A DNA stretch of 53,778 bases from Phocaeicola faecicola (GCF_013618865.1 NZ_JABSOE010000031.1:1-53778); one strand, 5' to 3'. Positions 11,635 to 20,506 are shown, numbered from the stretch's first letter. A program made the numbers and translations. Notes: generated by a model from the letters alone, not told the origin.

Positions 11635-11654
11635 ATTATCTTTATACTATGATA

Positions 11655-12839
11655 TTAGTCAAGAAGTTCAGTAATCTGACCAGCACCTACAGTACGTCCA
11701 CCTTCACGGATAGCGAAACGCAGACCTACGTTCAATGCAACCGGATAGATCAACTCAACGTTGATTGTTACGTTATCACCCGGCATTACCATGTCAGTTC
11801 CTTCTGGCAAAGTGATTTCACCTGTACAGTCCATAGTACGCAAGTAGAACTGAGGACGGTATTTGTTGTGGAACGGAGTGTGACGACCACCTTCTTCTTT
11901 CTTCAGGATATAAACCTCAGCTTTGAATTTAGAGTGAGCCTTAACCTGACCCGGGTGACACAAAATCATACCACGTTTGATTTCGTTCTTGTCGATACCA
12001 CGGAGCAACAAACCTACGTTATCACCAGCTTCACCCTGATCCAGCAATTTGCGGAACATTTCAACACCAGTTACAACTGATTTCTTGTCTTCACCAAGAC
12101 CCAGGATTTCAACTTCGTCACCTACCTTGATCACACCAGCTTCGATACGACCTGTAGCAACAGTACCACGACCAGTGATTGAGAATACGTCTTCAACCGG
12201 CATCAAGAATGGTTTATCAACATCACGCGGAGGCAGAGGAATCCAGTTATCAACTGCATCCATCAGTTCCATAACTTTTTCTTCCCACTGTGGAACACCG
12301 TTCAATGCACCCAGAGCAGAACCACGGATAATCGGAGTGTTGTCACCGTCGAAGTCATAGAATGACAACAGTTCACGCATTTCCATTTCAACCAGTTCCA
12401 ACATTTCTTCGTCATCAACCATGTCGCATTTGTTCAAGAATACAACCAGACGAGGAACGTTTACCTGGCGAGCCAACAGGATGTGCTCACGAGTCTGAGG
12501 CATCGGACCATCAGTAGCAGCAACTACGATGATAGCACCATCCATCTGAGCAGCACCAGTAACCATGTTCTTAACGTAGTCGGCGTGTCCCGGACAGTCT
12601 ACGTGAGCATAGTGACGATTTGCAGTCTGATATTCTACGTGAGAAGTATTGATAGTGATACCTCTTTCCTTTTCTTCAGGAGCGTTATCGATTGAATCGA
12701 AAGAACGCAATTCTGACAGACCTTTTTTTGCCAATACTGTAGTGATGGCAGCAGTCAAAGTGGTTTTACCGTGGTCAACGTGACCGATAGTACCAATGTT
12801 AACGTGCGGTTTCGAACGTTCAAATTTCTCTTTAGCCAT
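11655..12839 (-). CDS. tuf: Elongation factor Tu
   Basis: This 394-residue GTPase delivers aminoacyl-tRNA to the ribosome. The G1 loop [10 protein letters not shown]3 DCPGHADY and G4 NKCD motifs are present in the N-terminal domain, followed by the two beta-barrel domains ending [14 protein letters not shown]. It lies downstream of four tRNA genes, an arrangement typical of Bacteroidetes, and is followed by a 10-bp hairpin. Confidence 0.99.
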   Translation of the reverse strand: MAKEKFERSKPHVNIGTIGHVDHGKTTLTAAITTVLAKKGLSELRSFDSIDNAPEEKERGITINTSHVEYQTANRHYAHVDCPGHADYVKNMVTGAAQMDGAIIVVAATDGPMPQTREHILLARQVNVPRLVVFLNKCDMVDDEEMLELVEMEMRELLSFYDFDGDNTPIIRGSALGALNGVPQWEEKVMELMDAVDNWIPLPPRDVDKPFLMPVEDVFSITGRGTVATGRIEAGVIKVGDEVEILGLGEDKKSVVTGVEMFRKLLDQGEAGDNVGLLLRGIDKNEIKRGMILCHPGQVKAHSKFKAEVYILKKEEGGRHTPFHNKYRPQFYLRTMDCTGEITLPEGTDMVMPGDNVTINVELIYPVALNVGLRFAIREGGRTVGAGQITELLD

Positions 12840-12888
12840 AGCTTTAATTTTATTATATTTGATTAATAATCAGCTTTACATTTTCACG

Positions 12889-12960
<72 letters not shown>

Positions 12961-12976
12961 AAAAGAAGAAAAGAAG

Positions 12977-13049
12977 AGCGGAAGACGGGACTCAAACCCG
13001 CGACCCTCAGCTTGGAAGGCTAATGCTCTATCAACTGAGCTACTTCCGC
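12977..13049 (-). tRNA. tRNA-Gly (UCC)
   Basis: The minus-strand cloverleaf has acceptor arms GCGGAAG and CTTCCGC. The anticodon loop CTTCCAA gives anticodon TCC. The T arm reads GGGTTTGAGTCCC. It is the third tRNA of the four-tRNA block ahead of tuf. Confidence 0.97.
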
Positions 13050-13057
13050 AATTTTAG

Positions 13058-13140
13058 TGGGCAAAGATGGATTCGAACCACCGAAGGCGTAAGCCAGCAG
13101 ATTTACAGTCTGCCCCATTTGGCCACTCTGGTATTTGCCC
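13058..13140 (-). tRNA. tRNA-Tyr (GUA)
   Basis: This class II tRNA is 83 nt with a long variable arm (GCTGGCTTACGCCTTCG region). Acceptor arms are GGGCAAA and TTTGCCC, and the anticodon loop CTGTAAA gives anticodon GTA. It lies nine bases upstream of tRNA-Gly. Confidence 0.97.
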
Positions 13141-13188
13141 CACTTGCTTCAAAGAACAATCAAGAAACTACTTCATTCTTCTTTTTTG

Positions 13189-13262
13189 AGCCTCTTGTCG
13201 GATTCGAACCAACGACCCCGAGATTACAAATCACGTGCTCTGGCCAACTGAGCTAAAGAGGC
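13189..13262 (-). tRNA. tRNA-Thr (UGU)
   Basis: Acceptor arms GCCTCTT and AAGAGGC and anticodon loop TTTGTAA give anticodon TGT. The anticodon stem is CGTGA against TCTCG, so its middle pair is T-T, a mismatch. The remaining arms are regular, so I regard it as functional. It is the first gene of the tRNA-tuf transcript. Confidence 0.93.
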
Positions 13263-13309
13263 GAATCTACTTTGCAGCCAAAGTACTGCTTCCAGTAGCT
13301 TAGCGGCTG

Positions 13310-13339
13310 CAAAGTTAGATATTTTTTTTTAATCACAAA
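13310..13339 (-). promoter_or_regulatory. Promoter of the tRNA-tuf operon
   Basis: On the minus strand TAACTTTG (13310-13317) matches the Bacteroidetes -7 consensus TAnnTTTG. A perfect -33 TTTG (13336-13339) lies 18 bp upstream. Transcription should start near 13304, about 40 bases before tRNA-Thr(UGU). The promoter lies just past the hpf stop codon. Confidence 0.8.
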
Positions 13340-13356
13340 ACTTTTCGTTTGTTTTT

Positions 13357-13656
13357 TTACTTACCCTGTTGTTTTTCTTTGGCTTTCAACAGTTGTTTAG
13401 ACAGTGCATCCATGCACACGTCTATTGATTCTTCGAATGTATCACTTACTTTTTCGGCATAAAACTCTGTATTAAGCGCCAGAACGCGCACTCCAGCTTC
13501 TTTGTTCATCGCTGTTTCAGGTTTCACTACCTTTAAAGACACCTCTACTTTCTTTATATTATCACAAAACTTCTCGAGCTTCTCTGCTTTCTTCTGGATA
13601 AAAGCTTCTAACTTTTCAGATGCTTCGAAATGAATTGATTGAATTCTTACTTCCAT
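13357..13656 (-). CDS. hpf: Ribosome hibernation promoting factor, short form
   Basis: This 99-residue protein of the HPF/RaiA (sigma-54 modulation) family binds the 30S decoding region in slow growth and stabilises idle ribosomes. The family fold is recognisable from MEVRIQSIHFEASEKLEAFI and the basic end QLLKAKEKQQGK. There is no C-terminal dimerisation domain, so it is the short type. It begins 17 bases after the recombinase gene and is probably cotranscribed with it. Confidence 0.9.
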   Translation of the reverse strand: MEVRIQSIHFEASEKLEAFIQKKAEKLEKFCDNIKKVEVSLKVVKPETAMNKEAGVRVLALNTEFYAEKVSDTFEESIDVCMDALSKQLLKAKEKQQGK

Positions 13657-13673
13657 AAAAACCTCCTTTTCTT

Positions 13674-14561
13674 TTAAGCTCTGGGATGAGCTTGTTCATA
13701 AACCTTTTTTAATTCTTCAAAAGTCGTATGAGTATAAATCTCCGTTGTCGTCAGACTCTCATGCCCCAGCAGTTCTTTTACCGCACCCAGCTCTGCCTGA
13801 TTATTCAGCATCGAGGTTGCGAAAGAATGTCTCAGCACATGAGGACTCTTCTTTTTCAACGTTACGACTTTCGACAAACTACGCCTTACCAAAAGATACA
13901 CGGCCGGAGCATTCAATTTCTGTCCGTTACTCCGGACAAAAAAGAAATCCGTCATGCCGCATGTTTCATTTCTAAGAGAAAGATACTGTTTCAAGTCAGC
14001 GTCCAGTTCCGAGCCAAACGGAATGATCCGCTGTTTGTTTCTTTTTCCTGTCACCTTTACCACCTTTGCCGAGAAATCCACATCCGCATCCTTCAACCCG
14101 ACCAGTTCCGACAAGCGGACACCCGTCACATAGAAGAATTCCAGAATCAACCGGTTCCTCACCCCCTCAAAGCCCTTTCCGAAATCCGTATCATCCAGCA
14201 GACGATTCATATCCTCTTCACGGACAAATACCGGAATCGTTTTCTTCTTCTTGGGCGCCATCACCTTCCGAACAGGATCCGCTTCTATTTCACCTTTTTT
14301 CAGAAGATAGTGATAAAACGAGCGGAGAGCACTCAACTTCCGGCCTACGGAAGACGCGGAATAGCCTTCATCCATCATCGAGAGTATCCACCCTCTGATC
14401 ACGTCGGCATCCACGGACTTGAAATCCAGGCCTTCATCCACTCCCCGGAAATATGCTTCAAACTTATCAAGGTCAATCCCGTAACTGACGATTGTCTTCT
14501 CGGAATAATTCCTCTCAAAGCGAAGATATTTCAAAAAAGAATCTTTCCACATAAGAAACAT
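13674..14561 (-). CDS. xerC: Tyrosine site-specific recombinase, XerC/XerD type
   Basis: This 295-residue recombinase has a SAM-like N-terminal core-binding domain (residues 5-90) and a catalytic domain. All six catalytic residues are in place: Arg149 (TGVRLSEL), Lys173 (TGKRNK), His241 and Arg244 (HVLRHSFAT), His267 (LLGHESL) and Tyr276 (EIYTH). Xer recombinases resolve chromosome dimers at dif. The gene lies in a conserved rpsU-xer-hpf arrangement with no mobile-element features around it, which favours a housekeeping role. Whether it is the XerC or the XerD partner cannot be told from sequence. The start could also be Met4 (14552). Confidence 0.85.
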   Translation of the reverse strand: MFLMWKDSFLKYLRFERNYSEKTIVSYGIDLDKFEAYFRGVDEGLDFKSVDADVIRGWILSMMDEGYSASSVGRKLSALRSFYHYLLKKGEIEADPVRKVMAPKKKKTIPVFVREEDMNRLLDDTDFGKGFEGVRNRLILEFFYVTGVRLSELVGLKDADVDFSAKVVKVTGKRNKQRIIPFGSELDADLKQYLSLRNETCGMTDFFFVRSNGQKLNAPAVYLLVRRSLSKVVTLKKKSPHVLRHSFATSMLNNQAELGAVKELLGHESLTTTEIYTHTTFEELKKVYEQAHPRA

Positions 14562-14628
14562 CGCTTTTGTATCTCAGCAACGAATTTATGAAAAAGAATT
14601 CAATAATTCAAGAGTTTTGTAAGAATTA

Positions 14629-14820
14629 TTACTCTTCTACCTGCTGCATTTTCTGAACGTAAACGGCACGTTCCATTTTCAGTCTTTTCAAAACAGACGG
14701 TTTGTCATACTGCTGTCTGCTTCTCAATTCTTTTACAACACCTGTTTTTTCAAATTTTCTTTTGAATTTTTTCAGCGCTTTTTCAATGTTTTCGCCTTCT
14801 TTTACTGGTACTACAATCAT
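14629..14820 (-). CDS. rpsU: 30S ribosomal protein S21
   Basis: This 63-residue basic protein begins MIVVPVKEGENIEKALKKFK and matches S21, which binds near the 3' end of 16S rRNA. In Bacteroidetes S21, with S18 and S6, is associated with sequestering the anti-Shine-Dalgarno sequence, so most genes here lack SD sites. It heads a transcript continuing through the recombinase and hpf. Confidence 0.96.
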   Translation of the reverse strand: MIVVPVKEGENIEKALKKFKRKFEKTGVVKELRSRQQYDKPSVLKRLKMERAVYVQKMQQVEE

Positions 14821-14875
14821 GTTTTTTAAATTAAGTATGTTGTTATTAAATTATTTCGATAGTCGAATTGCGGCG

Positions 14876-14906
14876 CAAAATTACATATACTTTCTTTATT
14901 TACAAA
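14876..14906 (-). promoter_or_regulatory. Promoter of rpsU-xer-hpf
   Basis: On the minus strand the -7 element TAATTTTG (14876-14883) and a -33 TTTG (14903-14906) are separated by 19 bp, an excellent Bacteroidetes promoter. The predicted start is near 14870, about 50 bases ahead of rpsU. Confidence 0.8.
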
Positions 14907-14923
14907 ACTTTCCGGTATATTTT

Positions 14924-14953
14924 ATTGAAAATATTCCAGAAATCGTAACTTTG
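14924..14953 (+). promoter_or_regulatory. Promoter of the aminopeptidase gene
   Basis: TAACTTTG at 14946-14953 matches the -7 consensus, and ATTG at 14924-14927 is a one-mismatch -33 element 18 bp upstream. It diverges from the rpsU promoter, leaving about 40 bp between the two -7 boxes. The leader to the ATG at 15030 would be about 70 nt. Confidence 0.65.
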
Positions 14954-15029
14954 CAAGGAGCGTTCGTCTTGCTGTAACCCGGTCGGCACCGGACGGCAGG
15001 ACAGGTATTATTCTAAATTCACGAAGCTT

Positions 15030-16823
15030 ATGGCAGAAATCATAAAAGAAAGAATTTCCCGGCTGAGAAAATTCATGCAGGCGCATGGAATCTCCGCCTT
15101 TATTGTTCCCAGCACCGATCCGCATTCGGGCGAATATGTCCCTGCACACTGGGAGTGCAGGAAGTGGATTTCGGGATTCACCGGCTCGGCAGGTACTGTG
15201 GTAGTAACCTTGGACCAGGCCGGACTGTGGACTGACTCCCGTTATTTCTTACAGGCCGGACAGCAGTTGCAGGACAGCGGCATCACCCTGTTTAAGGAGC
15301 GCATGCCGGATACTCCCGACATCGCCGGCTGGCTGAGCGAGGTACTCCCCTCTTCCAGCAAGGTCGGCATCGACGGCAGCGTCAACAGCTGGGAGTTTGC
15401 CGATTACCTGCAGAAGCGGCTGCAGCCCTACCAAATAGAAGTGGTCGCTACCCCCGACCCGTTTGCTGAACTGTGGGAAGACCGCCCCGGTATTTCCACC
15501 GAGACGGTCCGTATCCTCCCATTGTCTTACGCCGGTATCGATGCCGGACAGAAAATGGAGCAGCTCCGCAGTTTTCTCTGTGAGCAGCATGCCGAAGGCA
15601 TCCTGATTTCGGCCCTGGATGAAATTGCCTGGACATTGAACCTGAGAGGAAAAGACATTTCCTATAACCCGGTATTTATCAGTTACCTGCTGATTACCCG
15701 TCGGTCGGCCTGTCTGTACATCCTGCCCGAGAAACTGACTCCGGAGGTTACGGAGTACCTGAACCGGCTGCAGATTCAGACAAGAGATTATCGGGAAATC
15801 ACAGCCGACCTCTCGCAGTTGCACGCCACCTCCATGTTGTTGACCTCCAGTGCCAACTATGCCATCTACCGGTCGCTTGCGGCTCACTGCCAGGACATCC
15901 GGCTGGTCGCCTCACCGGTTTCGATGCTGAAGGCCGTCAAAAACCCGACAGAGATCGAGGGCTTCCACCAGGCCATGATACGCGACGGAGCAGCCATGGT
16001 CCGCTTCATCAAATGGCTGAAGGAATCGGTAGGTACCGGAGCGCTGACGGAACTGTCCATCGATGAACAACTGACGGAGTTCCGGGCTGCACAGCCGCTG
16101 TTCCAGGGACTGAGTTTCGAAACCATTGCCGGTTACCAGGCCCACGGAGCCATTGTGCACTACGCCGCCACTCCCGAATCGGCCTCCCCGCTGAAACCCG
16201 AGGGACTGCTCTTGCTCGACAGCGGTGCCCAATACCTGGACGGAACTACTGACATCACCCGTACCTTTGCACTGGGCCCCGTAACGATGGAGCAGAAGAC
16301 CGATTATACACTGGTACTGAAGGGAATGATCGCCCTCTCGCAGGCTGAGTTTCCACACGGCACCTGCGGTACGCAGCTCGACGTCCTGGCCCGCCAGTTC
16401 ATGTGGAAGGAAGGCATCAACTACGGTCACGGCACCGGCCACGGAGTAGGTCATTTCCTCTGTGTGCACGAAGGCCCTCATCAAATCCGTATGAACCACA
16501 TTCCGGCCTTGCTGCTGCCGGGAATGACCGTCACCAACGAGCCGGGTATCTACCGGGCCGAGGCATACGGTATCCGCATCGAAAATACTATGATGGTGAC
16601 CGAAAGCCGGCAAACGGACTTCGGCACATTCTACCGCTTCGAGCCCCTTACCCTGTGTCCGATTGACACCGAACCAATCCGGACCGACCTTTTGAGTGAA
16701 GACGAAATCAACTGGCTGAACAGCTATCATCAGCTCGTATTCGAAAAGATTTCCCCACTGCTGGACAGCGAGGAAAGCGAATGGCTGAGACAGGCTACCC
16801 GGCCCATTGTCCGAAACAGTTAA
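15030..16823 (+). CDS. Xaa-Pro aminopeptidase (M24B family)
   Basis: This 597-residue metallopeptidase removes an N-terminal residue preceding proline. It has the three-domain long form: two creatinase-like N-terminal domains (about 1-160 and 160-305) and a pita-bread catalytic domain (about 310-540), then a C-terminal extension. The dinuclear metal ligands can be aligned as Asp397, Asp408 (DGTTDITRT), His471 (GHGTGHGVG), Glu504 (NEPGIY) and Glu518 (RIENT), all present. No signal peptide is seen, so it is cytoplasmic. The next gene starts 13 bases downstream, suggesting one transcript. The DNA looks richer in G+C than the lipoprotein genes that follow. Confidence 0.95.
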   Translation: MAEIIKERISRLRKFMQAHGISAFIVPSTDPHSGEYVPAHWECRKWISGFTGSAGTVVVTLDQAGLWTDSRYFLQAGQQLQDSGITLFKERMPDTPDIAGWLSEVLPSSSKVGIDGSVNSWEFADYLQKRLQPYQIEVVATPDPFAELWEDRPGISTETVRILPLSYAGIDAGQKMEQLRSFLCEQHAEGILISALDEIAWTLNLRGKDISYNPVFISYLLITRRSACLYILPEKLTPEVTEYLNRLQIQTRDYREITADLSQLHATSMLLTSSANYAIYRSLAAHCQDIRLVASPVSMLKAVKNPTEIEGFHQAMIRDGAAMVRFIKWLKESVGTGALTELSIDEQLTEFRAAQPLFQGLSFETIAGYQAHGAIVHYAATPESASPLKPEGLLLLDSGAQYLDGTTDITRTFALGPVTMEQKTDYTLVLKGMIALSQAEFPHGTCGTQLDVLARQFMWKEGINYGHGTGHGVGHFLCVHEGPHQIRMNHIPALLLPGMTVTNEPGIYRAEAYGIRIENTMMVTESRQTDFGTFYRFEPLTLCPIDTEPIRTDLLSEDEINWLNSYHQLVFEKISPLLDSEESEWLRQATRPIVRNS

Positions 16824-16836
16824 CCACTTATTTATT

Positions 16837-17361
16837 ATGGCTTTAATCAAATCAGTAAGAGGGTTTACCCCTCAGATAGGAGAAGACTGCTACCTGGCTG
16901 AAAACGCCACCATCGTGGGCGATGTAGTCATGGGAAAGCAGTGCAGCGTATGGTTCAATGCCGTACTGCGCGGTGATGTGAATTCCATCCGTATCGGCGA
17001 CCGTGTCAACATACAGGACGGTACGGTGCTGCATACACTTTACGAGAAATCGACCGTGGAGATCGGGAACGATGTATCCATCGGACACAATGTGACCCTC
17101 CATGGGGCAACCGTACACGACCATGCCCTGATCGGTATGGGATCTACCCTGCTGGACCATGCGGTGGTGGGCGAAGGAGCCATCGTGGCAGCCGGCGCCC
17201 TGGTACTTGCCAATACGGTCATCGAGCCTCACACGCTCTGGGCCGGCGTACCTGCCAGATTCATCAAGAAGGTCGACCCGCAGCAGAGCAAGGAACTGAA
17301 CCAGAAAATCGCCAACGGATATTTAATGTATGCTTCCTGGTTCAAGGAAGAAGAGAAATAA
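16837..17361 (+). CDS. Gamma-carbonic-anhydrase-like hexapeptide protein
   Basis: This 174-residue left-handed beta-helix protein belongs to the YrdA/PaaY/CaiE group. The start at MALIKSVRGF is preferred over an upstream non-ATG start that would overlap the aminopeptidase. His66 (DGTVLH), His84 and His89 (IGHNVTLHG) match the three zinc-binding histidines of gamma-class carbonic anhydrases. Such proteins are trimeric. Many relatives have weak or unknown activity, so a true carbonic anhydrase function is an inference. A strong branched terminator follows. Confidence 0.85.
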   Translation: MALIKSVRGFTPQIGEDCYLAENATIVGDVVMGKQCSVWFNAVLRGDVNSIRIGDRVNIQDGTVLHTLYEKSTVEIGNDVSIGHNVTLHGATVHDHALIGMGSTLLDHAVVGEGAIVAAGALVLANTVIEPHTLWAGVPARFIKKVDPQQSKELNQKIANGYLMYASWFKEEEK

Positions 17362-17395
17362 AACTACAGCAAGGCTGTTACCTCGTATCATAATC

Positions 17396-17455
17396 AAGCC
17401 CGGAACGACAGCCGGAAAAAGTTTTCCGTTTGCCATTCCGGGCTTTCCGTTTTTC
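17396..17455 (+). terminator. Branched intrinsic terminator
   Basis: AAGCCCGGAA (17396-17405) pairs with TTCCGGGCTT (17436-17445). The enclosed stretch contains a second hairpin, CGGAAAA/TTTTCCG. TCCGTTTTT follows. It ends the plus-strand aminopeptidase/carbonic-anhydrase transcript facing the convergent hydrolase gene. Confidence 0.75.
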
Positions 17456-17475
17456 AGTCTGAATGTACATCATAG

Positions 17476-18813
17476 TTATAAATCCACATCCACCTTATCA
17501 ATAAAAATCCTTTCAGGGTCTTGAAACAAAGCCAGTGATTTAACCATGACTCCCAAATTGGGCACTGCCTTTTTGCTTACTACTCTGTCCCGGTTCACAA
17601 CAACCCTCACCACATCATAAGCCAGCATGCTCTCTGGCAAATATACCTCCAGACACCCCTTCACATTTCCGGCAATCTTTTTTATGTCCAGCCGTATCTC
17701 GTTGTCCTGCACCGATTCTTCTATCAACACTCTACACGAAGGGGTAGCAGTCCAGTCAAGAAAACCCAGATTATGAGCGCCCCCCGGAAAACCGTCGTCA
17801 CAGTAGGCAAACAAAAAACTTATATGAGAAAATGAAACATTTCTCACGTGCCCCATCAGCCATCCGGAAATCCCTGAAATATCTACGGAATGTCTTTTAC
17901 CCTGCTGAATATTCACCAAGGCATCAAACTCTCCCGGGGCTGCCGTTGCCGATAAGGCATCCAATTGTTCTTTCCACCTCATGGCATACACATTTCTACT
18001 GAAATCACTGTCCATCCGCCCTACATCCATTCTCAATGGCAGATTCCGGTAATTCAGCAAATTCTCTCCAGGAGCATCTGCAGCAGCCACCACAGATACC
18101 GCTCCAAAATAATCCGGCATGAAAGTCGACAACCGGATGGTTCCATATCCCCCCTGAGAAGTACCCGACAGATATATCTTATTTCTATTTATCTTTCCGG
18201 ACACAGCAGCCAGCCTGCACATTTTCCGCATGGCATAACGCTGCGGATACTTATGCCATGAACCGATTCTGTCATCAGCCATTCTCGGTATCACATATAA
18301 TACCGGAGCATCGTCCTGCTCCCGGGACAGTGCAATCATGCTTTCCCAAGAAATGGTGTTAACCACAGCTGAGTACGGACCGTCAACCTCATACTGACCT
18401 CCACCGTGCAGATTGATAATCATAGGGTATCCCCCTGGAGGTTCTTCTCCCTTCGTCAAGAAACGTACAGGCATCAGTTGCTTTCCGGGAAGCCTCCAGT
18501 AAGCAGTCGTATCTCCCTGCAAGAATCCGCTTTCCGACAGATCGACCTCATTTATCTTTTTCCAATTGTTCCACAACTTTTTCTTTGCATCTGCCACACT
18601 GTCCTTGCTCACCCCCACTGTAAAAAGCCATTCGGGAGGAGAGGAAGGAAGCAACGTATCCAATTGCTCCCTAAAATACCGTGCAATGCAATCGGAGACT
18701 TCAGTCTCATCACTGACGGTTGTATCGGTCACTTCAATTCCAGACGACCGGCTACAACTTTCTCCTAAAACCAAGGCAACCAGCAATAACCAATAAGCGA
18801 TACGAAACTTCAT
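17476..18813 (-). CDS. Alpha/beta-hydrolase lipoprotein (esterase/peptidase type)
   Basis: This 445-residue exported protein starts at MKFRIAYWLL. Its ATG overlaps the TGA of the upstream gene (ATGA), the sign of translational coupling; the longer frame would begin inside that gene. The signal sequence ends at a probable lipid-anchored Cys20. Features of secreted esterases/PHB-depolymerase-like hydrolases are an oxyanion-hole LHGGG at residues 135-139, a nucleophile elbow GTSQGG with Ser219, and a late GGAHNLGF that can supply the catalytic histidine. The substrate is unknown. It is paired with a HmuY-like/leucine-rich-repeat lipoprotein, suggesting joint action at the cell surface. Confidence 0.7.
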   Translation of the reverse strand: MKFRIAYWLLLVALVLGESCSRSSGIEVTDTTVSDETEVSDCIARYFREQLDTLLPSSPPEWLFTVGVSKDSVADAKKKLWNNWKKINEVDLSESGFLQGDTTAYWRLPGKQLMPVRFLTKGEEPPGGYPMIINLHGGGQYEVDGPYSAVVNTISWESMIALSREQDDAPVLYVIPRMADDRIGSWHKYPQRYAMRKMCRLAAVSGKINRNKIYLSGTSQGGYGTIRLSTFMPDYFGAVSVVAAADAPGENLLNYRNLPLRMDVGRMDSDFSRNVYAMRWKEQLDALSATAAPGEFDALVNIQQGKRHSVDISGISGWLMGHVRNVSFSHISFLFAYCDDGFPGGAHNLGFLDWTATPSCRVLIEESVQDNEIRLDIKKIAGNVKGCLEVYLPESMLAYDVVRVVVNRDRVVSKKAVPNLGVMVKSLALFQDPERIFIDKVDVDL

Positions 18814-20303
18814 TGCTCGACCAGATATTCGGTATAATCTTCCCAATGCCATGTAGAAATATAAGAAGCCAAGGTTCCCCGGGGCACATAAAAGTGAACC
18901 AGAATTTCATCGTTCTCATTATACCAGTTCAGTCCGGCAAAAGGATACAGACTCCCCTTTGAGCCGCGGATTTCATAATAAGTATTGTCAAGGACCGGAG
19001 GTATCATACCAGGAAGATGTATATCAGTCAGCTTGCTACAATAAGCCAGTGCCCCTCCCTGAATGGTCTTTACTCCGGAAGGAAGTGTAATTTTTTCCAG
19101 CTGCTTACATGCATAAAAAGTTTTATACTCTACATCCTGCACCGAAGGCGGGTAAACAAATTCCCGGATACCCGAATACGCAAAAGCCTCATGCGAAACA
19201 GTAAGCACAGATTCCGGTAAGGTAACCTTTTCAAGAGAGGGAGTAAAAGCAAACGCACCGTCCATTATCCCCTTCAGAGTATTTCCGGGCACAACGACCT
19301 CTTGAAGGGAAGAACAATACCCCAGCCATCCTTGTCCTATATTCTCCAAGTTGCTCGGCAAGATGACCTTCCTCAATGCCGAAGAATTGTCTCTCAAGAA
19401 ATATTGATGAGGGGTTACCGCCAGAGAAGCATTACTTAAATCAAGCACATCCAGATTTCTGATTTCCTTAATCGCATTGACATCGGTCTGGTCAAGTATC
19501 CCCTGAATGGTAAGAATGCGGATTTCTTCCGGATGATAGCTTTCCAGACGCTTCTTAAGCGTACCTTGTTCCAGATGTTCCACCAACACTTCGCCCGTAC
19601 GCAATCCGTTAGTCCCTTCTGCCTTCAAAAACGCATATCTGAAAGAGACTGTACCAAAGCCCGTTTTAGCCTGAGCATCTTTATATACACCTATAAATTG
19701 AAGCTTCACATATTCTCCAGACACCGTTTTAATTATCCTTATTCTGTTATCCAAAGTAACAGCCGGTGGCATGGAGGCCATATCAAACGTATAATAATTG
19801 CAGATACCCGCATTAAAATACGCTACCGCTTTACGGGGAGGCATGGCATCAAACAACATAACTTCTATATTATCATTTCCCTGCCACTGAGATGGAAAAT
19901 CTACAAAAGGACGGTAACTCACTACCGAATCGAAATCCTGATAATCCGTTACATAAACAGAGACTGAAGCGTTCCCCTTCCTTTCTCCATTTGTAAAGCC
20001 ATTTACCTTATCAAAAGCAATATCCCATTCGCGACTATCTGCTGCATCCGAAGTACTTTTACCAGAGATTTTCCCTGAAGTAAACGAAAAATAAATGCAT
20101 CCATCCGAATTCGGTACATTTTCTTTCAGTTCCAGAGTTATCTCCCTGGAAGCATACTTATCAGACAACACATCTACCGAAGACGGATTATCCGGGATAT
20201 CCGTCGGCTGAGAATACACATTCTGATTTTTTTCACAAGATGACATCATTATCATCCACACCACTTGTAACACAAACGCCACTCTAATTGAATAAAATTT
20301 CAT
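18810..20303 (-). CDS. Lipoprotein: HmuY-like domain plus BspA-type leucine-rich repeats
   Basis: This 497-residue lipoprotein has its probable lipidation site at Cys23 (MMSSC). Residues about 55-235 resemble the HmuY family: a YFSF-type opening, SREWDIAF, a central ...MASMPPAV segment and the closing pattern YVKLQFIGVYKD...GTVSFRYAFL. HmuY proteins of Porphyromonas bind haem. Residues about 260-470 are irregular leucine-rich repeats of the BspA/LRR_5 kind (for example LEKVTLPESV, LEKITLPSGV), a surface adhesion or ligand-binding fold. Having both domains in one protein is unusual. Haem binding is not shown; the axial ligands cannot be assigned by eye. It overlaps the hydrolase gene by four bases. 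Confidence 0.65.
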   Translation of the reverse strand: MKFYSIRVAFVLQVVWMIMMSSCEKNQNVYSQPTDIPDNPSSVDVLSDKYASREITLELKENVPNSDGCIYFSFTSGKISGKSTSDAADSREWDIAFDKVNGFTNGERKGNASVSVYVTDYQDFDSVVSYRPFVDFPSQWQGNDNIEVMLFDAMPPRKAVAYFNAGICNYYTFDMASMPPAVTLDNRIRIIKTVSGEYVKLQFIGVYKDAQAKTGFGTVSFRYAFLKAEGTNGLRTGEVLVEHLEQGTLKKRLESYHPEEIRILTIQGILDQTDVNAIKEIRNLDVLDLSNASLAVTPHQYFLRDNSSALRKVILPSNLENIGQGWLGYCSSLQEVVVPGNTLKGIMDGAFAFTPSLEKVTLPESVLTVSHEAFAYSGIREFVYPPSVQDVEYKTFYACKQLEKITLPSGVKTIQGGALAYCSKLTDIHLPGMIPPVLDNTYYEIRGSKGSLYPFAGLNWYNENDEILVHFYVPRGTLASYISTWHWEDYTEYLVEQ

Positions 20304-20334
20304 CTTAATTATACTTATAGTTATAAATTTACTG

Positions 20335-20342
20335 CAAAATTA
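20335..20342 (-). promoter_or_regulatory. -7 element for the HmuY-like/hydrolase operon
   Basis: TAATTTTG on the minus strand fits TAnnTTTG and would start transcription near 20329, about 25 bases before the ATG. No TTTG is seen at the -33 spacing, so the promoter may be weak or need an activator. Confidence 0.55.
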
Positions 20343-20458
20343 AAGTACCTACATTTCGTAATCAATACCCATTAATGATGAAAAAGAAACCCCTCAAAAG
20401 TTAAATAAGCCAAATAAACAAATCTTTCTATTAATTATCACTAAGAAAGGAGGACGAA

Positions 20459-20506
20459 ATGATTAATTTTATCAATAGCATTGTTCAAATACTCTTTATT
20501 ATATAG
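20459..20506 (+). CDS. Possible 15-residue hydrophobic peptide with a strong Shine-Dalgarno site
   Basis: ATG at 20459 opens a frame MINFINSIVQILFII ending in TAG at 20506. A perfect AAAGGAGG (20446-20453) lies 5 bases upstream of the ATG. Bacteroidetes genes seldom use such a site, so it stands out. The peptide could be a short membrane peptide or a leader peptide for the acetyltransferase 59 bases downstream. A one-mismatch -7 box, TACATTTC, lies at 20350-20357. No homologue is known to me; it may be chance. Confidence 0.3.
   Translation: MINFINSIVQILFII

Noticed and set aside
13674..14561. The recombinase as evidence of an integrated mobile element
   Set aside because: It lies in a housekeeping rpsU-hpf context with no att repeats, cargo or excision genes nearby.
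15249..16850. Minus-strand frames of 212 and 312 codons opposite the aminopeptidase
   Set aside because: High G+C third positions on the coding strand create long antisense frames; the plus-strand protein has all catalytic residues.
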